From Bacillota bacterium (GTDB lineage Bacteria > Bacillota > UBA4882 > UBA8346), in NCBI GenBank assembly GCA_023415375.1, contig JAEZKW010000062.1, positions 1 to 6,683 on the forward strand: a DNA stretch of 6,683 nucleotides. The letters run 5' to 3'. Below, piece by piece: positions 1-6,128 of the stretch. A model generated the notes under the pieces. The model was not told the origin of the DNA. It was given only the letters and a program-made list of their open reading frames with translations, and ran no database searches. How positions within the stretch are numbered: the stretch's first letter is position 1; the number at the start of each line of letters is the position of its first letter. The position numbers were made by a program, and so were the translations under genes.

Positions 1-69
1 GGTCGCCGCCTCGACCCTTTTGTCCTGGAGGGGTCGGGGGAGGCAGGAACAGTCTCCCATCGGCCCTAA
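1..69 (+). other. GC-rich left edge with the 3' end of an open frame
   Basis: Frame 1 is open from the window edge through 22 codons and stops at TAA 67-69; the predicted tail reads RLDPFVLEGSGEAG in its middle part. I do not recognise this peptide and it may not be translated. The stretch is clearly richer in G and C than the rest of the window. It contains a short inverted repeat, CGACCC at 12-17 with GGGTCG at 31-36, so it could equally be the end of a structured RNA or of a mobile element. No family is assigned. Confidence 0.2.
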
Positions 70-92
70 ATTAGTGAAAGAGGTATTCCCTC

Positions 93-272
93 ATGCCTTT
101 ATCAAGCATTAATATCTATACCCTCAAACGAATTCGAACCCAACGCCACCGCTATGACCTTGAAGATTATCCAATTACCAGCCCTTTGATCTGCTACAAA
201 ATCCTTCAATATCTACTCAATCTCAAATCAGAGCCAATTGAAAAAGGATATTGGGTGACGATGGTTGGATAG
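93..272 (+). pseudogene. Truncated RadC-like (JAB-domain) protein, N-terminal remnant
   Basis: This 59-codon frame starts at ATG 93, with AGAGGT at 79-84 as a plausible ribosome binding site, and ends at TAG 270-272. Residues 5-50 contain INIYTLKRIR, a YDLEDYPITSP block and CYKILQYLLNLKSEPIEK. This resembles the N-terminal segment of short RadC/JAB-family proteins, where an INIYTLKLV-type strand is followed by an ITSPEDAYK helix and a D/NLxSEPxE stretch. The frame then turns into GYWVTMVG and stops. The metal-binding HNHPSG region that defines the JAB deubiquitinase-like domain is absent, and I see no continuation of it in the other frames before the next gene. It is most likely a decayed fragment. 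RadC-like short genes are often found in mobile or accessory regions. The match is from memory of the family and is not a search result. Confidence 0.55.
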
Positions 273-288
273 GGAGTGGAGAACCCCC

Positions 289-311
289 TTTTCCTGTAGC
301 AGGAAAATTTT
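289..311 (+). terminator. Terminator-like hairpin after the RadC remnant
   Basis: TTTTCCTG (289-296) and CAGGAAAA (300-307) are perfect 8-base inverted arms around a TAG loop, followed directly by TTTT (308-311). The geometry is that of a small intrinsic terminator on the plus strand, 16 bases after the stop of the RadC-like remnant. The stem has only three G-C pairs and the T tract is short, so termination would be weak. It could instead be part of a dispersed intergenic repeat. Confidence 0.3.
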
Positions 312-418
312 GGGCAACCGCGAATTCAACCTTAATCATAAACCTTAGCCCGTTTTTTTAAAGGCAAGAAGTAGCGTGCCTTATAGATTGGGTTAATTCT
401 GAAAGGGGCCACTCTCCG

Positions 419-955
419 ATGAATACTAGTCTGAATGATCCCCGAATCAAACTCATCCAAGGGGATATCACCAAGTTAAACGTGGAAGCGATTGTAAATG
501 CCGCCAACTCAAGTCTCTTAGGTGGAGGCGGGGTGGATGGGGCCATTCATCGGGTCGGAGGACCGGATATTTTGGAAGCCTGTAAAGTAATCCGTAACAG
601 ACATGGAGGTTGCCCTACCGGAGAGGCGGTGCTTACCGCAGCAGGAAAGTTGCCAGCCCGTTATGTGATTCATACGGTCGGTCCGGTTTGGAACGGTGGA
701 CAAAATAATGAAGCCATTCTTCTGGCCAACTGCTATCGAAACAGCTTACTCTTGGCAGTAGCCAACGGGATTAAGGTCCTTGCTTTTCCTAGTATCAGTA
801 CCGGTGTTTACCGTTTTCCTAAAGAGCCGGCTGCTAAGATTGCCATTGGCGAGGTAACGCAGTTTCTTGCCAACTCTGAAAGCATCTTACAGGTTAATTT
901 CGTCTGTTTTGATGAAGAAAATTACCGGATTTATGAAAGGTTGCTAAGAGGCTAG
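419..955 (+). CDS. Macrodomain protein, probable O-acetyl-ADP-ribose deacetylase / ADP-ribosyl hydrolase (YmdB/MacroD type)
   Basis: This 178-residue protein is a single macrodomain over nearly its whole length, the normal size for stand-alone bacterial members. Visible motifs are GDIT at 15-18, NAAN at 27-30, the glycine-rich GGGGVDGAIH loop at 35-44, TGEAVLT at 67-73, HTVGP at 85-89 and the phosphate-binding SISTGVYRFP loop at 125-134. N30 and D40 keep the ten-residue spacing of the catalytic Asn/Asp pair of the MacroD/YmdB class. A hydrolase acting on O-acetyl-ADP-ribose or mono-ADP-ribosylated protein is therefore expected, rather than a pure ADP-ribose binder. There is no signal peptide or membrane segment, so it is cytoplasmic. 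The ATG is preceded by AAAGGGG at 402-408, ten bases upstream. The next gene lies 111 bases downstream on the same strand, and co-transcription is possible but not shown. No ADP-ribosyltransferase or sirtuin is nearby, so the cellular substrate cannot be read from context. Confidence 0.93.
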   Translation: MNTSLNDPRIKLIQGDITKLNVEAIVNAANSSLLGGGGVDGAIHRVGGPDILEACKVIRNRHGGCPTGEAVLTAAGKLPARYVIHTVGPVWNGGQNNEAILLANCYRNSLLLAVANGIKVLAFPSISTGVYRFPKEPAAKIAIGEVTQFLANSESILQVNFVCFDEENYRIYERLLRG

Positions 956-1066
956 GCAAGAAGGATGGACATTGGGAAGACGATGTGATCTATGCAATAT
1001 TGGAGTAAGAGTGGCAGGGCTAACAAAGCTTTAGAAATAATTTGATAATGAGAGGGTACTTTCACG

Positions 1067-1741
1067 ATGAAGTGCTTAAAACCCGGTGTTCTATTTATAG
1101 TTGTCGTTATTAGTATTGTTATGGGCATTACCGCTGTTGGTACAATTAATACGAGTATTCTAAAAAGTACAGTTGCAGGAATCTATAAAAACCCCATGGG
1201 TCTCCCCAATCGGCAAGTGGCCTTGGTGCTCGGCGCTCAGGTTCGTCCCACCGGGGAACTCTCCGATATGTTGTTGGACCGGGTACTTGCCGGGATTGAG
1301 CTTTATAAAGCCGGAAAGGTTAAAAAACTGCTTTTTTCAGGCGATCATGGACATCGTAATTACGACGAAGTCAACGCCATGCGCCACTTTGCTTTGGCGC
1401 GAGGCGTTCCGGCCCGGGACATTTTTATGGATCATGCCGGATTTGATACTTATAGCAGTCTATATCGGGCAAAGAAGGTATTTCAGGTAAAGGAGATGAT
1501 CATTGTAACTCAAGCCTTTCATCTGCCCCGTGCCCTGTATATTGCTCATGGCCTAAAAATCAGCGCTTTGGGATTCGTCGCCGACCGCAGACGGTATGCC
1601 CCTACTGCGGAGCGCTTTTCGGAGACACGGGAGATACCGGCGCGGGTGAAAGCATTTTTTGCCGTCATCTTCCAACCTAAACCCAAATTTCTGGGTAAGG
1701 TGTTACCCATCAGCGGGGATGGTAGGGTAACCTGGGATTAA
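1067..1741 (+). CDS. Membrane-anchored DUF218 protein (SanA/YdcF/ElyC-like)
   Basis: This 224-residue protein has an N-terminal hydrophobic helix at about residues 8-27 (VLFIVVVISIVMGITAVG), likely a signal anchor that places the rest outside the membrane. The DUF218 domain follows: VALVLGAQV at 51-59, SDMLLDRVLAGIELYKAGKVKKLLFSG from about 66 to 92, DEVNAMRHFALARGVP at 100-115, then D122, DTYSS at 127-131 and VTQAFHLPRA at 147-156. The order GAQ, LxDR, SGD, E..AM, D..S.DTY, T..FHLPRA is that of SanA-type proteins. In enterobacteria SanA is linked to envelope barrier function and vancomycin sensitivity at high temperature; the biochemical activity of the family is not settled. The ATG has AGAGGG at 1051-1056, ten bases upstream. 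The gene converges with folE2, with 44 bases between the stops and no convincing terminator. The family assignment is firm and the cellular role is open. Confidence 0.88.
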   Translation: MKCLKPGVLFIVVVISIVMGITAVGTINTSILKSTVAGIYKNPMGLPNRQVALVLGAQVRPTGELSDMLLDRVLAGIELYKAGKVKKLLFSGDHGHRNYDEVNAMRHFALARGVPARDIFMDHAGFDTYSSLYRAKKVFQVKEMIIVTQAFHLPRALYIAHGLKISALGFVADRRRYAPTAERFSETREIPARVKAFFAVIFQPKPKFLGKVLPISGDGRVTWD

Positions 1742-1785
1742 CACAAGGATGCGCGGGTTATGTGAAATAGGCAGTCAAAAGTGTT

Positions 1786-2583
1786 TTATCTCCCCGTATT
1801 TTCCTCCACATGCGAAGCAAAGGCGCTATGATTATGAATAGACTCGAAACTTTCCACCTCCACTTGAAACCATTGAATACGCGGTTCCGAACGAAGGGCA
1901 ATGACCGAATCCCTCAATATATCCTCTACAAATTTAGGATTTTGATAAGCGGTTTCGGTAACATACTTTTCATCGTCCCGCTTTAAGACCGGGTAGACCG
2001 GACAACTTCCCTGAATCCGCAATAATTCAACCAAATCTTCCAGCCAGAGAATTTTACCGGGATATTTAAACTTAACCTGGCTACGGATGATGGCCCGTTG
2101 ATTATGGGCGCCGTACTCTGAAATCTCCTTGCTGCAAGGACAAAGAGACATGACCGGGATCTCGGCCCCTAGTCGATAATCAAACAAATTATCCGGTTGA
2201 TGCAGTCTGCCGTAAAACTCACCCAGGTAATCCAGGACACCGACTGTCCCGCTAACCGGAGCATCTAAAGGCAAAAAATAGCGAAACCTGAGACTAATCT
2301 CTGCGGCGGCCGCTTCCAGATTGTTACAAAGTTCGGCCAATAATTGGCGTATTTCTTTACCGGAGATGGGTTTTTCACTCCAGGTAGTCAAAAGTTCCAT
2401 AAACCGGCTAAGATGAGTGCCTTTAAATTGATGGGCCAGATTTACCGAGATGGTCACATTTCCTTGAACATGTTGATAACCACCGTTTTTCATCCGGATC
2501 TGAAAAGGTAGATGGACATCCTTTACTCCAACCCGTTGAATCTCAATTCCCCGTTCATCTTTTCTGCTTTGAACATCAATCAT
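1786..2583 (-). CDS. folE2: GTP cyclohydrolase FolE2 (type IB)
   Basis: This 265-residue protein converts GTP to 7,8-dihydroneopterin triphosphate, the entry step to tetrahydrofolate and, through the preQ0 branch, to queuosine. It belongs to the type IB (FolE2/MptA) family and not to classical FolE. The family signatures are all present: GTHLSRF at 55-61, SLCPCSKEIS at 146-155, GAHNQR at 158-163, DDEKYVTE at 203-210, YQNPKFVED at 213-221 and the C-terminal ESIHNHSAFAS at 247-257. C148, H160 and probably E210 correspond to the active-site metal ligands described for this family. The ATG is set by AAGGTGG on the minus strand (positions 2596-2602), 12 bases upstream. A TTGCCC-N17-TATAAT promoter lies about 65 bases ahead of the start. 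FolE2 tolerates metals other than zinc and in some bacteria is induced under zinc limitation; I see no clear Zur box here. Length is normal and the gene looks intact. Confidence 0.95.
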   Translation of the reverse strand: MIDVQSRKDERGIEIQRVGVKDVHLPFQIRMKNGGYQHVQGNVTISVNLAHQFKGTHLSRFMELLTTWSEKPISGKEIRQLLAELCNNLEAAAAEISLRFRYFLPLDAPVSGTVGVLDYLGEFYGRLHQPDNLFDYRLGAEIPVMSLCPCSKEISEYGAHNQRAIIRSQVKFKYPGKILWLEDLVELLRIQGSCPVYPVLKRDDEKYVTETAYQNPKFVEDILRDSVIALRSEPRIQWFQVEVESFESIHNHSAFASHVEENTGR

Positions 2584-2649
2584 GATTTTAATGACCCACC
2601 TTGAATCAATATTGTCACAAGAAATTTGCGAAAAATATTCTATGAATGT

Positions 2650-2678
2650 ATTATATAGATAACTGCCTATTTGGGCAA
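2650..2678 (-). promoter_or_regulatory. Sigma-A-type promoter of folE2
   Basis: On the minus strand TTGCCC (2673-2678) is followed after exactly 17 bases by a perfect TATAAT (2650-2655). The start point would fall near 2643 and give a leader of about 60 bases before the folE2 ATG. The -35 box matches four of six consensus positions. The perfect -10, ideal spacing and placement make this the best promoter in the window. Confidence 0.65.
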
Positions 2679-2823
2679 TGTATTTTAGGTGAATTCGGCA
2701 AGGATTGAAAGGCCCGTATTTAAATTAAAGAGTGGAACCGCGCAAGTGTCGGCCAGAGGTCCAACTTTTATAACAACTCAATTGCTTGCTTGATTAAGAT
2801 TTGGAAAACTTAGTGCTCCATTA

Positions 2824-2852
2824 TTTACCGTTAACTTGTTTAATGATATGAT
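2824..2852 (+). promoter_or_regulatory. Extended -10 promoter of the PHP gene
   Basis: TTTACC (2824-2829) and TATGAT (2847-2852) are separated by 17 bases. The -10 box is preceded by TGA, giving the TGnTATnnT extended -10 pattern. Transcription would begin near 2859, leaving about 40 bases of leader before the TTG start at 2899. This fits a simple housekeeping promoter facing away from folE2. Confidence 0.5.
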
Positions 2853-2884
2853 TTGAAGGTGCAGAATTTAAGTCAATACACAAC

Positions 2885-2890
2885 AGGGGG
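2885..2890 (+). promoter_or_regulatory. Ribosome binding site fixing the TTG start of the PHP gene
   Basis: AGGGGG lies eight bases before TTG 2899-2901. There is no in-frame ATG until residue 24 of the reading frame. Starting there would remove the metal-binding HTH and H16 residues, so the TTG is the real start. Confidence 0.75.
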
Positions 2891-2898
2891 ATTCAATT

Positions 2899-3615
2899 TT
2901 GAAGATCGTGGTAGATAGTCATACCCATAGCGTCTCCAGCGGCCATGCTTATAGCACTGTTCAAGAGATGGCCAGGGAAGCGCCGGCTAGTGGGATCGAA
3001 ATGTTCGTGCTTACAGACCACGGGCCAACCATGATAGGCGCCCCGCAATTGTATCATTTCGGTAATCTGAAAGCTCTGCCAAAAGAAATTTATGGAGTGA
3101 AAATTCTCAAAGGGGTCGAAGCCAATATTTTGGATTTTTCGGGCCGGATTGATATGCCGGATGAATATTTAAAACACTTGGATTTTGTACTGGCAAGCCT
3201 CCATGACGGTTCTATAACACCGGGTACAGTGGATGAAAATACGGAAGTTCTTATCAATATCTTAAAAAACCCTCTAGTTGATACGGTAGGTCATTCCGGG
3301 AATCCCTATTACCCCATTGATATTGACAGATTTGTTGGAGCTGCTAAGGAATATCACAAACCCATTGAACTGAATAACAGTTCCTTTTATTTTAGAAAAG
3401 GTAGTGCCGCCCGCTGCCATGAAATTGCTTTAAAATGTAAGGACTATGGAGTGCCCGTTGTCTGCGGAAGCGATGCCCATATTAGTTTTGATGTGGGTAA
3501 GTTTGACAAGGTATCTGAGGTGCTGGACGATATTAAGATGCCGGAAGAATTGGTCCTAAATAGTTCGGTAGCTAAATTTGAGGAATACTTGAAACAGAGA
3601 CGGAGAACGTTGTGA
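2899..3615 (+). CDS. PHP-domain phosphatase, YcdX-like, with complete trinuclear metal site
   Basis: This 238-residue protein is a stand-alone PHP (polymerase and histidinol phosphatase) domain close to E. coli YcdX in length and motif order. The nine residues expected to bind three metal ions are all visible: H8 and H10 (DSHTH), H16 (SSGHAYST), H41 (TDHG), E74 (GVEAN), H102 (SLHD), H132 (GHSGNPYYPID), and D192 and H194 (GSDAH). ELNNSSF at 157-163 is another hallmark of this subgroup. The protein is cytoplasmic and is expected to hydrolyse phosphomonoesters. YcdX-type enzymes show phosphatase activity in vitro, but the physiological substrate is not established. There is no polymerase X domain and no histidine-biosynthesis gene nearby, so a histidinol-phosphatase role is possible but unsupported. 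Start is TTG, chosen from the AGGGGG site and from the family N-terminus. The gene appears to stand alone behind its own promoter. Confidence 0.92.
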   Translation: MKIVVDSHTHSVSSGHAYSTVQEMAREAPASGIEMFVLTDHGPTMIGAPQLYHFGNLKALPKEIYGVKILKGVEANILDFSGRIDMPDEYLKHLDFVLASLHDGSITPGTVDENTEVLINILKNPLVDTVGHSGNPYYPIDIDRFVGAAKEYHKPIELNNSSFYFRKGSAARCHEIALKCKDYGVPVVCGSDAHISFDVGKFDKVSEVLDDIKMPEELVLNSSVAKFEEYLKQRRRTL

Positions 3616-3620
3616 GTGAA

Positions 3621-3770
3621 GGAACCAGGAGTCACATTTCAGAGCGTTATGATTAAAGAAGTCATGAATCCAGAGTCCAGAAGTAGGACAGCCGGGCCTT
3701 GAGAGTTTTTTAATACAAGAATTAGAACCGTAAAACCTATTCTGACTCCTGTCTCCTATATTCTGCCTTC
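3621..3770. repeat. Imperfect inverted-repeat intergenic element
   Basis: The spacer between the PHP and DUF362 genes is built from variants of a CAGGAGTCAGAAT-like unit. Plus-sense copies lie near 3625-3638 and 3670-3684, and opposite-sense copies near 3739-3752 and 3753-3765. CAGGAGTCA at 3626-3634 has its exact 9-base reverse complement at 3743-3751. The longer arms 3658-3691 and 3738-3770 are roughly two-thirds complementary around a loop of about 45 bases. There is no coding frame in it. Similar CAGGAGTC/GACTCCTG palindromic repeats are, as I recall, common intergenic elements in clostridial genomes, possibly MITE-like; this is inference. Confidence 0.45.
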
Positions 3771-3794
3771 TTAACTTACCGAAAGGAACCTACA

Positions 3795-4943
3795 ATGGAT
3801 CAAGTCTCATTATTACGAACAACTTCTTATGATAAACTACTTTCATCTAAAATTGAGGAATTACTGAAACCCCTTGGAGGTTTACAGGCTTTTTGCAAGC
3901 GGGGGGATCGGGTACTGCTAAAACCCAATTTCATTATGGCTCGTTCGGTGGAAAGCGCTGCGACCACTCATCCCGCAATTATTCTAGCAGTAGCAACCCT
4001 ATTAAAAGACCTGGGTTGTGAGGTTAGTGTTGGTGACAGTCCTGGAATGGGCAGCGCCTCCGGAGTGGCCCGTAAGTTGGGACTTGATGATGACTTTAAA
4101 CGTTTGCAGGTCCAGGTGGTTGAATTGGACGTATTGGGGCCTATCAATAACTCGCGGTCTTTAGTTTTCGAGCGGCGTTTTAAAAGTTTACAACTAGCGG
4201 GACAGCTAAACGAATATAACCGGATCATTAACCTGCCCAAGTTAAAATCCCACGGGCAAATGGGTATTACGCTTGCAACTAAAAATTTATTCGGTTGTGT
4301 TTCCGGCCATAACAAAGCCCAGTGGCATTTTGAAGTGGGTAAAGATACCAGAGAATTTGCCCGTTTATTAGTGGAAATTGCCTTGACGGTTAATCCCACG
4401 CTTCATATTTTAGACGGTATCATCGGTATGGATGGCAACGGTCCTTCCAATGGCCGTCCCCGGCAACTGAATATATTGATGGCTGGGGTTAATCCGCTGG
4501 CGGTTGATAGAGTTGTTATTGAAATGATTGGGAAGAAACCGGAACAGTTTCCGATTTTCGAAGCCGCCCGTTCCCTCAATCTTTCCGGGTTAGAGATGGA
4601 CAAAATAGAAGTGTTAGGAGACTCAATAAAAGATTGTCGAATCGAGGACTTCGAAATTCCGGCCTTTCATTCCGCAAGTGCTTTACTGGGTAATCACTTG
4701 ATCAGTGATTTTGTTGGCAGGATGTTACGGCAGCGGTTAGTCCTTGATCCCAAACTGTGCACCAACTGCCGCCGTTGCGAGTCCGGGTGCCCTGCCAAAG
4801 CTATTGACTATCCCGGTAAAATCATGATTGATGAAGGGAAATGTATTCGTTGTTGTTGCTGTCAGGAAATGTGCCCGGTCGGCGCACTGTCGATTCATAC
4901 TCCTCTTTTGGCCAAAGTTTTTCAAAAACTAGGATTGATGTAA
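3795..4943 (+). CDS. DUF362 protein with C-terminal 2x[4Fe-4S] ferredoxin domain
   Basis: This 382-residue protein has an N-terminal DUF362 domain at about residues 1-300 and a ferredoxin tail. DUF362 landmarks are LLKPNFI at 41-47, TTHPAII at 57-63, GDSPG at 80-84, NLPKLKSHGQMG at 146-157, TKNLFGC at 162-168 and ILDGIIGMDGNGPSNG at 205-220. The ferredoxin part has two CxxCxxCxxxCP motifs, at C322/C325/C328/C332 and C350/C353/C356/C360, enough for two [4Fe-4S] clusters. The second is written CIRCCCCQEMCP, with two extra cysteines (C354, C355) between ligands. There is no signal peptide, so a cytoplasmic iron-sulfur protein is expected. DUF362-ferredoxin proteins are widespread in anaerobes and their reaction is unknown; electron transfer is inferred from the clusters only. 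AAAGGA at 3782-3787 sits seven bases before the ATG. It is transcribed alone, behind the inverted-repeat spacer, and ends 5 bases from the convergent gene. Confidence 0.92.
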   Translation: MDQVSLLRTTSYDKLLSSKIEELLKPLGGLQAFCKRGDRVLLKPNFIMARSVESAATTHPAIILAVATLLKDLGCEVSVGDSPGMGSASGVARKLGLDDDFKRLQVQVVELDVLGPINNSRSLVFERRFKSLQLAGQLNEYNRIINLPKLKSHGQMGITLATKNLFGCVSGHNKAQWHFEVGKDTREFARLLVEIALTVNPTLHILDGIIGMDGNGPSNGRPRQLNILMAGVNPLAVDRVVIEMIGKKPEQFPIFEAARSLNLSGLEMDKIEVLGDSIKDCRIEDFEIPAFHSASALLGNHLISDFVGRMLRQRLVLDPKLCTNCRRCESGCPAKAIDYPGKIMIDEGKCIRCCCCQEMCPVGALSIHTPLLAKVFQKLGLM

Positions 4944-4948
4944 GTGTT

Positions 4949-5986
4949 TCAGTGATCTAATTTCCGAATTAACCCGCTAAGCAGTTCCCGCATATTTCGA
5001 TCAGCATCGGGAATTTGCAGGGGATTGGTCATTGAAATGACTTTCAATTTTTTCAATTTCAAGCCGTAAGCAGGGCTAATTTCACTTAACTTGATGGTCT
5101 GCAAGGGAATAGCCTTTTCTTTGGCCACTTCCATTAACATTTCTACCAATAATGATTCACTTTGTCTGGGGATTACCAGACCGTCGGTGGTCACCAGATC
5201 GATCCGCTTATCCAAGAAATTGGATAAAGTAATCACATAAGTAAGCTCGGGAGCTTGTTTTAAAAGTTTGGGTATCTCCAGTGCACCGGAGTTCAGCGAA
5301 TTGGCCCCGGAAAAATATAACGAAACTGAGATGGTGGAGGGCCTTGATTTCATTAAAAGTGTACCTAACTCCAATAATACTGCACAATTAGCGAGCCCGG
5401 CCGCATGACCTTGAACCTTGGCAAACAATTTTAATATGATCACAATCAATAATGCAGCAACGGCAAAATATAAAAGGATCGGAAGCTTAAACCATAGATT
5501 GCCAGCCACCATAAGCAAAGCGATAAAGCTGGCTCCATAAATTAGTTCCAGATATAATCGGTTTGAAAGTCGCCCAGGCAAAGCGTTGAAGTGATCGGTG
5601 GTCATATTACTCATAATAACGATTCTTTGGGTTTCTTTGCTCCGGGCAGGTATCGTTAGGAGTAGACTTTCCGCCGAACCTTTCTTTAACCTGGCTAAAA
5701 CCGGATGGATCAGTTCGGTTGAAAATAATAAAAACAAAATGAGTGCTACGAAAAATCCGCCTCTGGGGTGGGAAAAACTGAAAGCGACAGCCCCCAGGCT
5801 GAGAAAGACGAAAACGATGAGACTTACTGAGAAATTAAATACCGGAATTTTTATGGTCGCGGGCTGAAATTCCCAATTCGAGGTCTCTTGTTTGATAAAA
5901 TCAGTTACAGCCCCGGCTCCTGTTGAGCCTGGTTGACGCTTGGGATGGTCCGCCGAGATTTTTTGAAAGGATTCAGAAATATTCAT
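4949..5986 (-). CDS. Four-helix membrane protein, M28-peptidase-like but lacking all metal ligands (putative pseudopeptidase)
   Basis: This 345-residue protein has hydrophobic segments at about 48-71, 77-97, 148-166 and 168-188, giving soluble N-terminal, middle and C-terminal parts on one side. The soluble parts follow the M28 aminopeptidase pattern. HPKRQPGSTGAGAVTDFIKQ (14-33) resembles the usual HPRxPGSPGxxxAAxYI opening. RIVIMSNMTTD (121-131) fits RVVLxAHYD, GHAAGLANCAVLLELGTLL (193-211) fits ANDNASGVAxLLELA, and SLYFSGANS (222-230) fits the FxGAEE strand. YVITLSNF (250-257) fits VxNLDMVG, and the PAYGLKLKKLKVISM stretch (305-319) and IPDADRNMRELL (325-336) fit the last strands and HTPxDT helix. 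At each place the metal or catalytic residue is replaced: N127 and T129 for H and D, A196 for D, N229 and S230 for E-E, S255 for D, and no terminal His. The frame is intact with AGGAGC (5998-6003) before the ATG. A catalytically dead regulator or scaffold is inferred. The family link is by eye. Confidence 0.7.
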   Translation of the reverse strand: MNISESFQKISADHPKRQPGSTGAGAVTDFIKQETSNWEFQPATIKIPVFNFSVSLIVFVFLSLGAVAFSFSHPRGGFFVALILFLLFSTELIHPVLARLKKGSAESLLLTIPARSKETQRIVIMSNMTTDHFNALPGRLSNRLYLELIYGASFIALLMVAGNLWFKLPILLYFAVAALLIVIILKLFAKVQGHAAGLANCAVLLELGTLLMKSRPSTISVSLYFSGANSLNSGALEIPKLLKQAPELTYVITLSNFLDKRIDLVTTDGLVIPRQSESLLVEMLMEVAKEKAIPLQTIKLSEISPAYGLKLKKLKVISMTNPLQIPDADRNMRELLSGLIRKLDH

Positions 5987-6128
5987 AATTTTAATTTGCT
6001 CCTTTTTTTGAAAACTATGGCATAAATCATAATAAAAATTCCAAGCTTTCTCTATTTCTTTTTGGGTATTCGACTGAATTGTGCAAACTCCTACTTCAAT
6101 CTTTTATTTACTCAATCCAGTTTGGTTT

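Larger units (their letters stand above)
2584..2898. other. 315-base divergent intergenic region between folE2 and the PHP gene
   Basis: No coding frame is supported here. The left third carries the folE2 promoter on the minus strand, and the right third carries an extended -10 promoter for the PHP gene on the plus strand. The middle (about 2720-2770) is less AT-rich and holds TGGAACCGCG at 2733-2742, which matches the invariant core of T-box leaders. It also holds an imperfect hairpin that pairs AAAG..TGGAACC with GGTCCA.CTTT. No terminator follows that hairpin. Confidence 0.6.

Noticed and set aside
358..703. Minus-strand open frames of about 60 codons overlapping the macrodomain gene
   Set aside because: They lie antisense to a gene with clear family motifs, have no family features of their own, and are best explained as shadow frames.
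956..1066. Promoter for the DUF218 gene (GATAAT at 1044-1049)
   Set aside because: The -10-like box has no acceptable -35 at 16-18 bases and lies only 18 bases before the ATG, so read-through from the macrodomain gene is as likely.
1742..1785. Bidirectional terminator between the DUF218 gene and folE2
   Set aside because: Only a 4-base CACA/TGTG pairing is present, without a stable stem or adequate T tract.
2584..2650. Zur box or preQ1 riboswitch in the folE2 leader
   Set aside because: FolE2 genes can be zinc- or queuosine-regulated, so I looked for a Zur palindrome and a preQ1 aptamer pattern, but neither is visible in the approximately 60-base leader.
3968..4399. 143-codon minus-strand open frame inside the DUF362 gene
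   Set aside because: It is fully antisense to a well-supported gene, its peptide has no recognisable domain, and it has no convincing ribosome binding site or promoter context.
5598..5867. 89-codon plus-strand open frame inside the M28-like gene
   Set aside because: It is antisense to the membrane-protein gene; its composition simply mirrors the hydrophobic coding strand.
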